Shown here: positions 1-5,031 of the stretch, one piece after another
Position numbering within the stretch: position 1 is the first letter of the stretch
Layout: every line of letters starts with the position of its first letter
Assembly (NCBI GenBank): GCA_948815685.1
Contig: CAQJOC010000086.1
Coordinates: forward strand, 1-5,073
From: an uncultured Eubacteriales bacterium
GTDB taxonomy: Bacteria; Bacillota; Clostridia; Oscillospirales; Acutalibacteraceae
Reading direction: 5' to 3'
Length of the DNA: 5,073 nt
Translations under genes and position numbers: made by a program
Notes under the pieces: model-generated
The model's input: the letters and a program-made list of their open reading frames with translations, nothing else
Told to the model about the DNA's origin: nothing
Database searches by the model: none

Positions 1-62
1 CAAAAAGTTCTTTTTATTGTTTTGTGTACGTTATCAACGGCAACGAATATAACTGTATTCTA
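1..62 (-). other. In-frame continuation of the pseudokinase frame beyond TAG, running off the window
   Basis: After the TAG at 60-62 the same minus-strand frame stays open to the window edge and reads NTVIFVAVDNVHKTIKRTF. Joined to the last residues before the stop (LLTYGCLSIV), it completes one hydrophobic stretch of about 18-19 residues preceded by lysines, which is what a single membrane helix looks like. This suggests that the original gene continued into an outer domain and that the TAG is a recent nonsense change, a sequencing error or, much less likely, a read-through codon. About 19 open codons can occur by chance, so the evidence rests on the hydrophobic pattern. Confidence 0.45.
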
Positions 63-1097
63 TACTATTGATAAACATCCATAGGTTAGTAATTTTTTTA
101 TTTCATGCTTTTTTTTCTCTTCAAGGGTAAATTGTGTAAGATTTGAATTGGAAATTTCAATTTTTAGACTGTCAAATGATAAAGTTCTGTTATTTGGATA
201 AACCCTTAGGCCACTTGCCAATCCCGAAATGACGGTATCCGGCATGACACGTACAATTTCTTTCGGCATAAAAATTCTGTCATCTTTTTTTCTTTTTGTT
301 GCTATCTGAGGATACTCGCCTGTAAGGGCCAAAAACAATGAAGCTGTAAGGGAATAAACATCCGTGCTTTGGTCCATATCATATATTTCCACATATTGCT
401 CCAAAGCTGAACACCCGTCATAAAGCTGCGGTTCCAGAGGCGAATTCATTTTTCTTAAATCTTCCATTGCAAAACCTGTGAGTCTTATTTTGCCTGTATC
501 TTCAATTAAAAGATTTTCAGGAGAAATTCCCAAATGTAAAACCCCTGACTTATGCATTCCGCTTAAAGCCGATATCAGAGGCATAAACATAAGTCTTACT
601 TCGTTCCAAGGGATTGCTCCACCTTTTTGAGCTACAAACTTATCAAGGGATACTCCATCTATCCATTCCATTATAATATATGCTGTGTTATTTTCTTTAA
701 ATATGTCATATATTGCACAAAGTGCCGGAATATTTCTAAGTCTAGCCACTGATCTAAAATATTTTAAAAATTTTTCAAATTCTTTTTCAAACATTCCCTT
801 TTTATAGGACGATACTCTGACATTTATAAAATCCTCTCCCCTGCTACACAGATTTTCAGGAAAGAATTCTCTAATATAAACTTTGAGACCTTTTACCTTA
901 TCATATCCTATATAACTAAGACCTTCACCATTTACCTCAAGTCCTTTTCCTATTATGTATCTTGACCCTATGACAAATTTTTTCGGTAAAAAAGGAGTTT
1001 CCTGAGCTTCACCCCTTTTTTCTCCACATTTGGAGCATACATATTCGTTTTCAAGGTCATTCATACATCCCATACAAAGATTATCTAAAGTTTTCAT
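60..1097 (-). CDS. Zinc-ribbon Ser/Thr kinase-like protein, catalytically dead (pseudokinase), probably truncated before its extracellular part
   Basis: 345 residues. A four-cysteine zinc ribbon (C8, C11, C21, C24; CMGC and CSKCG) is followed by a kinase fold at about 45-315: a degenerate glycine loop (VNGEGLSYIG, 55-64), a beta-3 strand reading VYIREFF, hinge MEWIDG (143-148), catalytic loop HLGISPEN (188-195), GFA at the DFG site (208-210), ALEQ near the APE site, STDVYSL (D246) and R304. The Lys of VAIK is R76, the alpha-C Glu appears to be Y113, the HRD Asp is G190 and the DFG Asp is G208, so phosphotransfer is very unlikely; N195, D246 and R304, mostly structural, are kept. A basic KKKHEIKK stretch leads into a hydrophobic start of a membrane helix, where TAG ends the frame. 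ATG start with GGAGGG five bases upstream (1103-1108). The family normally continues through the membrane into an outer domain, often PASTA-like; that is recollection. The kinase-fold call is firm; the role (sensor or scaffold in envelope control) is inferred. Confidence 0.88.
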   Translation of the reverse strand: MKTLDNLCMGCMNDLENEYVCSKCGEKRGEAQETPFLPKKFVIGSRYIIGKGLEVNGEGLSYIGYDKVKGLKVYIREFFPENLCSRGEDFINVRVSSYKKGMFEKEFEKFLKYFRSVARLRNIPALCAIYDIFKENNTAYIIMEWIDGVSLDKFVAQKGGAIPWNEVRLMFMPLISALSGMHKSGVLHLGISPENLLIEDTGKIRLTGFAMEDLRKMNSPLEPQLYDGCSALEQYVEIYDMDQSTDVYSLTASLFLALTGEYPQIATKRKKDDRIFMPKEIVRVMPDTVISGLASGLRVYPNNRTLSFDSLKIEISNSNLTQFTLEEKKKHEIKKLLTYGCLSIV

Positions 1098-1214
1098 ACT
1101 ATCCCTCCAAAAAATAAATATCTTTTTTTATTTATTTGATTTTCTTAATTTGTTCTACATTAGACCCCTTTGGAAATTAAATTTAAAAGGTTAATATTTT
1201 TCTGGAATAACATG

Positions 1215-1236
1215 GTTTAAATCTAATTATTTAAAC
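1215..1236. repeat. Perfect inverted repeat upstream of the pseudokinase gene
   Basis: GTTTAAAT and ATTTAAAC form an 8-bp perfect inverted repeat around CTAATT, about 120 bases upstream of the pseudokinase ATG. It has no T-run on either side and low GC, so it is a poor terminator; an operator is possible. In DNA this AT-rich, chance is a serious alternative. Confidence 0.3.
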
Positions 1237-1325
1237 TATTTGTGATTTTTAGTCTTCTCAAACTTTTATCTATAAATTATTCTACCTGATACATTTTTAA
1301 AATTTTATATTTTATTATCTATAAT

Positions 1326-1490
1326 TTAACTTAATTTTGATTTTGAAGTATATCTATTATTTATACCGTAATAGTTGTAAATCCTATAGACTTCAGCTAA
1401 GCCATAGAAGAGCTCAATTAGATATTGCTTACTAAATCTTATAATAGCTTTGGTATTTTTTGGTTTTACTGTTTTGGTAAATTTGCTTTT
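1326..1490 (-). pseudogene. Possible remnant of a small gene (54 open codons, no start)
   Basis: A minus-strand frame between TGA (1491-1493) and TAA (1326-1328) encodes 54 residues with no ATG, GTG or TTG start and no ribosome-binding site. Its second half (FSKQYLIELFYGLAEVYRI and a Tyr- and Asn-rich tail) has a more protein-like composition than the surrounding intergenic DNA and coincides with a local rise in GC. I do not recognise a family. It could be the decayed end of a gene that once stood here, or chance. Confidence 0.2.
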
Positions 1491-1581
1491 TCAACAATGA
1501 TAACTTATTTTTCTTTGTATTTTTGAAACTTCAATTAATATTAAACTTAAAATTTGTCGAAATCAACCGTTTTTTTTAATT

Positions 1582-2199
1582 TTATAAAATATTTATAGTT
1601 TTTTTTACTTGTTTTTTAATTAAAGGACTTGGAAAACTGTCTAATTTATCAGTGCCTTTCAATACCAACGTAGCTTTAAGCTCGCAATTTATAACGGTAA
1701 ATATTTTTTTTAGCTGAAGTTCTATAACTTCCAATCCTCTGGTATCCTCAGAACCACAGGAAAGTAATAATATCCCCTTTTTCTTTTTGTTAATGGGAGG
1801 TCTGACGTTTAAACTGAATCTTTCGGAAAAATAGCGTTGCATTCTATCAAGAACTGATTTCATGGGGGCCGGAAAAGAAAAATTATATATAGGTGATGAA
1901 AAAATCAATAAATCAACTGTCTTTAAATATATATCAATATCATCCATATCTCTAAATATGCATCCTGCAATTTTTTCGCAATATCCACATGCTATACAGG
2001 GAGATACATTTTTTTTATAACAATCAATTACAGTGAAACTGTACTTATTGGCAGTTTTAATAAATAAATCAAGCAACTTATATGTGTAACCAAAAGCATG
2101 AGGCGAAGAAAACAGTACCAATCCTTTATTTTCTTTTGCATTTTCATCACTGTGTTCAGAATTATTTTCTTTTAACGTAATTTCTAAATTACTTTTCAA
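1582..2199 (-). CDS. Flavodoxin-fold NAD(P)H-dependent FMN reductase-like protein with an iron-sulfur flavoprotein cysteine motif
   Basis: 205 residues. After a hydrophilic extension of about 25 residues, the first beta strand and phosphate loop read GLVLFSSPHAFGYTYKLL (26-43), a divergent form of the SPRxxGNT FMN-phosphate loop. Cysteines C68, C71, C74 and C80 form C-x2-C-x2-C-x5-C, matching the compact motif (C-x2-C-x2-C-x4-7-C) that binds a [4Fe-4S] cluster in iron-sulfur flavoproteins. DLLIFSSPIYNFSFPAPMKSVLDRM (97-120, cited by position) is the usual second flavin-side segment, and GILLLSCGS (142-150) the next core strand. A soluble electron-transfer or reductase role on FMN is likely; the substrate cannot be named. 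It starts at TTG two bases after rodA stops, with AAAGGAG eight bases upstream, so the two genes are almost certainly co-transcribed and probably translationally coupled. No physiological link to RodA is known to me. Confidence 0.85.
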   Translation of the reverse strand: MKSNLEITLKENNSEHSDENAKENKGLVLFSSPHAFGYTYKLLDLFIKTANKYSFTVIDCYKKNVSPCIACGYCEKIAGCIFRDMDDIDIYLKTVDLLIFSSPIYNFSFPAPMKSVLDRMQRYFSERFSLNVRPPINKKKKGILLLSCGSEDTRGLEVIELQLKKIFTVINCELKATLVLKGTDKLDSFPSPLIKKQVKKTINIL

Positions 2200-2214
2200 A
2201 TTTAGAACTCCTTT
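2200..2214 (-). promoter_or_regulatory. Ribosome-binding site of the flavoprotein gene, inside the end of rodA
   Basis: AAAGGAG (minus strand, 2214 to 2208) lies eight bases before the TTG at 2199. The same bases encode the Lys-Glu of the final GKEF of rodA. This fixes the TTG as the start and implies coupling: ribosomes ending rodA can reinitiate two bases later. Confidence 0.8.
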
Positions 2215-3344
2215 CCGATACCACTACTTTCTCTGTTTATAAAAACACTCTGAATAAGCCCTATACCTAAATAAAGGCAAGCAGCAGAAGAACCCCCTGC
2301 ACTGAAAAATGGGAGAGTCACACCCATAACAGGCAACAAACTTAAACACATTCCTAAATTAAATACAGTTTGTGATAAAATCAAACCGAAAAATCCAAAA
2401 CATATTATTGTTCCAAGTCTATCGCAGGATTTTTTTGCTATTACCGCTGATTTAAGCAAAATGAATAAAAGTAAAAGTAACACCGCTATACATCCCATAA
2501 AACCTAATTCTTCACCTACAACCGAAAATATAAAATCACTTTCCTGAATAGGGACTGCACCATTTGCTACTCTTGGGCCATTAAATAACCCGTATCCACT
2601 TAGTCCTCCCGATGCTATTGAAAGTTTCCCCTGTATTTGCTGATATCCCATATTCAAAGGGTCCGATTCAGGATTAAGCTGATTTATAATTCTTTGTTTT
2701 TGGTAATCTGCCAAAACATATTTCCAGGCCAGAGGCAACATAAGAATTCCCGAAGTAAATGCCAATAAAAAGTATCTTATCTGAACCCCCGAAATAAATG
2801 CCATAAAAATTGCCATACATAAAAAAATTATTGCTGCACCGTCATCTCCCTGTAAATGTGTGAGTATGACAGGAACAAGTGCGTGTACAAGTATTCCCAA
2901 AATATGCTTTAAGGAAGTTATTTTATTTTTTTCGATAAGGAAATCAAGATGTTTAGAGAATGTTATAATAAATCCGATTTTTACAAGTTCTGAAGGCTGA
3001 AAAGTAATTCCCCCGGGAAATTTTATCCATGCTCTTGCATTCACCCCCGAAGAACCTTCTACCGTTATTCCGAAAAACAACGTATATACTATAAATAGTG
3101 CACAAAGTATCCCAATTACGATAGCTTTATCTGCTAAATCTCTATAATTGATACTTTGTAGAATTATTGCACTTAAAATACCGAAAGATACCGCGGTAAG
3201 CTGTACAATAAAATAATTTGCTCCTTCGGTAGAAACACTTTTCATAAGCACAAGGCTGAAACACGATACCAAACATATGATAAACCAAAGAAGTTTGTCA
3301 CTTAATCTAAATGATGACAATAAATTTTTAAAAAAATTATACAA
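2202..3344 (-). CDS. rodA: SEDS-family peptidoglycan glycosyltransferase, RodA type (FtsW/RodA/SpoVE)
   Basis: 380 residues, the usual length, with about ten hydrophobic membrane segments from residue 18 to 366. Family signatures: ARAWIKFPGGITFQPSELVK (104-123), LQGDDGAAI (164-172), the outer loop GYQQIQGKLSIASGGLSGYG (233-252), IQESDFIFSVVGEELG (266-281) with D270 at the position of the essential catalytic Asp, and LPFFSAGGSS (344-353). The protein polymerises lipid II into glycan strands on the outer face of the membrane with a class B PBP; no PBP gene is in the window. The C-terminal LPVMGVTLPFFSAGGSS favours RodA over FtsW, but FtsW or SpoVE cannot be excluded. TTG start, with AAGGAG eight bases upstream. 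It is first in a two-gene unit with the flavoprotein and divergent from zapA. Confidence 0.93.
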   Translation of the reverse strand: MYNFFKNLLSSFRLSDKLLWFIICLVSCFSLVLMKSVSTEGANYFIVQLTAVSFGILSAIILQSINYRDLADKAIVIGILCALFIVYTLFFGITVEGSSGVNARAWIKFPGGITFQPSELVKIGFIITFSKHLDFLIEKNKITSLKHILGILVHALVPVILTHLQGDDGAAIIFLCMAIFMAFISGVQIRYFLLAFTSGILMLPLAWKYVLADYQKQRIINQLNPESDPLNMGYQQIQGKLSIASGGLSGYGLFNGPRVANGAVPIQESDFIFSVVGEELGFMGCIAVLLLLLFILLKSAVIAKKSCDRLGTIICFGFFGLILSQTVFNLGMCLSLLPVMGVTLPFFSAGGSSAACLYLGIGLIQSVFINRESSGIGKEF

Positions 3345-3358
3345 TTACTTATCTCCTT
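3345..3358 (-). promoter_or_regulatory. Ribosome-binding site that sets the TTG start of rodA
   Basis: AAGGAG (minus strand, 3358 to 3353) is eight bases upstream of TTG at 3344, an ideal spacing. The protein from this TTG (MYNFFKNLLSSFRLSDKLLW) has a short cytoplasmic tail before the first membrane helix, as expected for the family. Confidence 0.75.
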
Positions 3359-3380
3359 AAAATGTCACATTTAGAGATTA

Positions 3381-3523
3381 TTTACACAAAATTTTATTTT
3401 GCTCAAAATTATAATATAAATTATATAAAAGCCTTAAGACTTTAATTGCTATCCCCCTACTTAGCAAAATAAGTTTTATAGCCCGAAGATTCAAAAGCTT
3501 GACCCTAAAGTCTTTTGTGTAAA
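3381..3523. repeat. Nested inverted repeats upstream of rodA, possible structured leader or small RNA
   Basis: Outer arms TTTACACAAAA (3381-3391) and TTTTGTGTAAA (3513-3523) are perfect 11-bp complements. Inner arms AAGACTTTA (3436-3444) and TAAAGTCTT (3506-3514) are perfect 9-bp complements. Within them are TTGCTA/TAGCAA (3446-3451 with 3462-3467) and AAGTTTT paired with AAAAGCTT with one bulged G (3471-3477 with 3493-3500). Together these make a closing helix around two hairpins. The hairpin and junction area (3431-3510) is richer in GC than its flanks. The outer and inner pairings share only 3513-3514, so they can stack or compete. A third partner, AAAGACTT at 3590-3597, can also pair with 3508-3515. 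If transcribed with rodA it would form the leader. I could not match it to a riboswitch class I know. Confidence 0.4.
3408..3437 (-). promoter_or_regulatory. Candidate -10 elements for the rodA transcript
   Basis: Two TATAAT hexamers are present on the minus strand (3413 to 3408 and 3425 to 3420), 64 and 76 bases upstream of the rodA start. The best -35 for the first is TTAAGG at 18 bases, a poor match, and neither has an extended TG. The area is so AT-rich that such hexamers are expected by chance. Starting here would leave most of the inverted-repeat region untranscribed. Confidence 0.25.
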
Positions 3524-3550
3524 CATAACTCCAATATCTTTTCTTTTATT

Positions 3551-3673
3551 ATGTCAAATAGCATTGTAAAAGTAAATTCAAAAAAGTTTAAAGACTTCTT
3601 TCCAGCTTTTTTGAGATTAACACACCTTGACTTTGCAGGAGACCTAATGGGTAAAGAGAATAAAAGAATATAG
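3551..3673 (+). CDS. Small unsupported ORF, 40 residues, possible gene remnant
   Basis: ATG at 3551 to TAG at 3671-3673 encodes a 40-residue peptide beginning MSNSIVKVNSKKFKDFFPAF and ending LMGKENKRI. The frame is open further upstream to 3509 (TAA at 3506-3508). There is no Shine-Dalgarno site before the ATG (the preceding bases are T-rich) and no recognisable promoter. The amino-acid mix, with Pro, Leu, His, Asp and Gly, looks more protein-like than most AT-rich spacer, which is the only argument for it. It may be the decayed end of a lost gene or an accident. I do not recognise it. Confidence 0.2.
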   Translation: MSNSIVKVNSKKFKDFFPAFLRLTHLDFAGDLMGKENKRI

Positions 3674-3812
3674 AATATTTGGAAAAATGTTTTTGTTTTT
3701 AGAATTTACATTTTTAAAGGTATTTCACTATATTTGTACTAAAAAATTTGTCGGTATGATAAATTTTAATCTTTTTTATTATATCTATATATATTATAAT
3801 TATAAGTATCTG

Positions 3813-3842
3813 TAGAAAAAAAATCTAAATTTTCAGTATAAT
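3813..3842 (+). promoter_or_regulatory. Likely sigma-A promoter of zapA
   Basis: A perfect TATAAT (3837-3842) with TAGAAA (3813-3818, four of six consensus bases) 18 bases upstream. Transcription would start near 3850, giving a leader of about 20 bases that contains the AGGAGG site. The weak -35 and AT-rich setting limit confidence. Confidence 0.5.
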
Positions 3843-3869
3843 ATTTTTATCAAAAAACAGGAGGGAATT

Positions 3870-4223
3870 ATGCAAAAAAATAGGGTTAAGGTCACTATCG
3901 CAGGTTCTTCATATATGATTTTATCCGAAGAAAATGAAGATTACGTTCGTTCTGTTTCCGAAGAAATAGATAAAAAGATAGAAAGCATTAAAAAAAGTAG
4001 TTCAGATATTTCCAGTCTAATGGCGGCGATTCTTACTGCAATGGAGTTTTGTGATTTGTATAAAAAATCTATATCCACATCGTCGGAATTAAATGTTAAA
4101 AGCCAAAATTATATAAACGTTAATGAAAAACTTCGCCTGGAAAACAGCGAACTTCGGAAAAGGATAAGTGACCTTGAAATGAAAATAGGTGCTATAAATA
4201 TTAAAAACAGTAATAGAATATAA
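3870..4223 (+). CDS. zapA: Cell division protein ZapA
   Basis: 117 residues. The N-terminal globular domain carries the family pattern NRVKVTIAGSSYMILSEEN (4-22) followed by EDYVRSVSEEIDKKI (23-37), then a helix with SSLMAAILTAMEFCDLYKK (47-65). The C-terminal part, about 80-112, is a charged coiled coil (VNEKLRLENSELRKRISDLE). ZapA is a cytoplasmic protein that bundles and stabilises FtsZ filaments at the division ring; the coiled coil mediates tetramer formation. ATG start with AGGAGG five bases upstream (3859-3864). It stands alone in its transcript as far as can be seen: the next gene, dut, is 244 bases away with its own promoter. No strong terminator follows; AAAATA/TATTTT at 4236-4252 has no T-run. 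Length and motifs are normal for clostridial ZapA. Confidence 0.9.
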   Translation: MQKNRVKVTIAGSSYMILSEENEDYVRSVSEEIDKKIESIKKSSSDISSLMAAILTAMEFCDLYKKSISTSSELNVKSQNYINVNEKLRLENSELRKRISDLEMKIGAINIKNSNRI

Positions 4224-4329
4224 GATTTAGTATATAAAATATCTGGTATTTTGAAATAAATAAGATTTTTGTAGAATTTTTGAAATTAAAAATATAAAAT
4301 AGTCTTATTATATTGAGAATTTAATATGT

Positions 4330-4363
4330 AAATGTTGAAAATCGTGTTGAAAGTGGGGAAAAC
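4330..4363 (+). repeat. Imperfect direct repeat, copy A (overlaps the dut promoter)
   Basis: 34 bases beginning AAATGTTGAAAA. It matches copy B (4443-4476) at about 27 of 34 positions without gaps. It is made of GTTGAAA-type words at 10-12 base steps (GTTGAAAA, GTTGAAAG, GGGGAAAA). The second word supplies the TTGAAA -35 of the dut promoter candidate. Confidence 0.55.
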
Positions 4364-4375
4364 TACTGCTATTTT
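4347..4375 (+). promoter_or_regulatory. dut: Likely sigma-A promoter of dut with extended -10
   Basis: TTGAAA (4347-4352), a 17-base spacer, then TATTTT (4370-4375) preceded by TGC (4367-4369), an extended -10. A start near 4382 would give a leader of about 85 bases. This is the best promoter in the window. Confidence 0.6.
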
Positions 4376-4442
4376 ACGATTTTACACATATATTAGTTAA
4401 GATTTCTCGTATATTTTTGAAAAAAACGTTGATTTAACTTAA

Positions 4443-4476
4443 AAATGTTGAAAAATAAGGTGAAAATGTGGAAAAG
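4443..4476 (+). repeat. Imperfect direct repeat, copy B (overlaps the dut ribosome-binding site and start)
   Basis: 34 bases beginning AAATGTTGAAAA, about 27 of 34 identical to copy A located 113 bases upstream. It contains GTTGAAAA, GGTGAAAA and TGTGGAAAA; the last differs by one base from the reverse complement of the DnaA box TTATCCACA. It includes the AGGTGA ribosome-binding site and the GTG start of dut. Confidence 0.55.
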
Positions 4477-4926
4477 AAAAGTCAAGATATAAAATCATTA
4501 AATTTTGTTAAATTATCTCAAAAAGCACAAATACCACAAAAAGCAACCTCTGGAGCTGCCGGCATGGATTTATATGCGTGTATAGACGAAGATATCGAAA
4601 TTCAACCGAGTAATCTTGTGAAAATCCCTTGTGGGATTGCAGTTGAAATTCCCGATGGGTATGGAGCGTTTTTGTTTGCAAGAAGTGGACTTGCCGTAAA
4701 ATATGGAATTACTCTTTCAAATGGTGTCGGCGTAGTAGATAGTGATTACCGCGGAGAAATTTGTGTTGGGCTTTGTAATGTCGGAAGCCAAGCGTACACT
4801 ATAAAAAATGGAGACAGAATTGCACAGTTGGTTATATTAAAAACTGAAAATTTTGTTCCCGTTGAAGTGAATAAGTTAAATGAAACACAGAGAGGAACCG
4901 GAGGATTTGGTTCTACGGGGAAATAA
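4468..4926 (+). CDS. dut: Deoxyuridine 5'-triphosphate nucleotidohydrolase (trimeric dUTPase)
   Basis: 152 residues. It hydrolyses dUTP to dUMP and diphosphate in the cytoplasm, keeping uracil out of DNA and feeding dTMP synthesis. All five conserved motifs are present: I, GAAGMDLYA (29-37); II, ARSGLA (71-76); III, GVGVVDSDYRGEI (86-98), with D91 as the water-activating Asp and Y94 at the uracil-selecting position; IV, GDRIAQLVI (115-123); V, RGTGGFGSTG (142-151), the P-loop-like C-terminal arm. Length is normal, so the enzyme should be an active homotrimer. It starts at GTG (4468): an in-frame TAA at 4456-4458 excludes a longer form, AGGTGA lies four bases upstream, and the overlapping ATG at 4466 is out of frame. 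Its own promoter probably lies at 4347-4375. Adjacent zapA has no known functional link. Confidence 0.96.
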   Translation: MEKKSQDIKSLNFVKLSQKAQIPQKATSGAAGMDLYACIDEDIEIQPSNLVKIPCGIAVEIPDGYGAFLFARSGLAVKYGITLSNGVGVVDSDYRGEICVGLCNVGSQAYTIKNGDRIAQLVILKTENFVPVEVNKLNETQRGTGGFGSTGK

Positions 4927-4937
4927 AGGTGTATAGT

Positions 4938-4979
4938 AAAAAATATGGTTTTTCATTAGGTTCAAATTTATGAAAACCA
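4938..4979 (-). terminator. Terminator-like hairpin, best in the minus direction
   Basis: Arms TGGTTTTTCAT (4946-4956) and ATGAAAACCA (4970-4979) pair over 10 bp with one bulged T around a 13-base loop. On the minus strand the hairpin is followed after two bases by six Ts (4943 to 4938), an intrinsic-terminator layout. On the plus strand it is followed by AAAATTTTG, so it is a weaker stop for dut. It lies between dut and a possible convergent gene at the right edge. Confidence 0.45.
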
Positions 4980-5031
4980 AAATTTTGAAAATAACTAACC
5001 AAAATGTGAATTTTTAAAGATACATTTGTAC

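Larger units (their letters stand above)
1098..1581. other. 484-base intergenic region between the flavoprotein gene and the pseudokinase gene
   Basis: Both flanking genes are on the minus strand. The region is very AT-rich apart from about 1370-1450. No tRNA, rRNA or recognised riboswitch is visible. No convincing intrinsic terminator follows the flavoprotein stop: the nearest candidate, GTTG/CGAC at about 1550-1570, has a wobble pair and no T-run. No good sigma-A promoter for the pseudokinase gene is evident; a TAGAAT-like -10 near 1280 lacks a matching -35. The region holds a perfect 8-bp palindrome and a possible gene remnant, listed separately. Its length suggests that the pseudokinase gene is transcribed separately from rodA and the flavoprotein gene. 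Confidence 0.6.
3345..3869. other. 525-base divergent intergenic region between rodA and zapA
   Basis: Both neighbours start outward from this region, so it must hold two promoters. The zapA promoter can be placed close to the gene; the rodA promoter is uncertain. The region contains the nested inverted repeats (3381-3523) and a small plus-strand ORF (3551-3673), listed separately. The last 190 bases (about 3680-3869) are very AT-rich with no structure that I could support beyond the zapA promoter and ribosome-binding site. Confidence 0.6.

Noticed and set aside
60..62. TAG as a pyrrolysine or reassigned sense codon
   Set aside because: Nothing in the window supports recoding; no Pyl genes or downstream signal are visible, and a nonsense mutation or sequencing error is simpler.
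1167..1190. CCTTT/AAAGG stem in the pseudokinase leader
   Set aside because: Only five pairs with a 14-base loop; too weak to call.
3431..3520. Known riboswitch (FMN, ydaO c-di-AMP, c-di-GMP, manganese) because of CTTCGGG- and GTAGGGGG-like pieces on the minus strand
   Set aside because: The conserved core sequences of those classes, as far as I can recall them, are not present in order; only short fragments match.
3552..3557. Perfect minus-strand TTGACA as the -35 of a rodA promoter
   Set aside because: No acceptable -10 hexamer lies 15-19 bases downstream.
4236..4252. AAAATA/TATTTT hairpin as the zapA terminator
   Set aside because: All A-T stem of six pairs with no following T-run; not distinguishable from AT-rich background.
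4330..4476. Replication origin (DnaA-box cluster)
   Set aside because: No perfect TTATCCACA box, and no dnaA, dnaN or other origin-linked gene; the words are degenerate and AT-rich sequence gives many near matches.
4466..4492. ATG at 4466 as a start near dut
   Set aside because: It is out of frame with dut and reaches TAA after eight codons.
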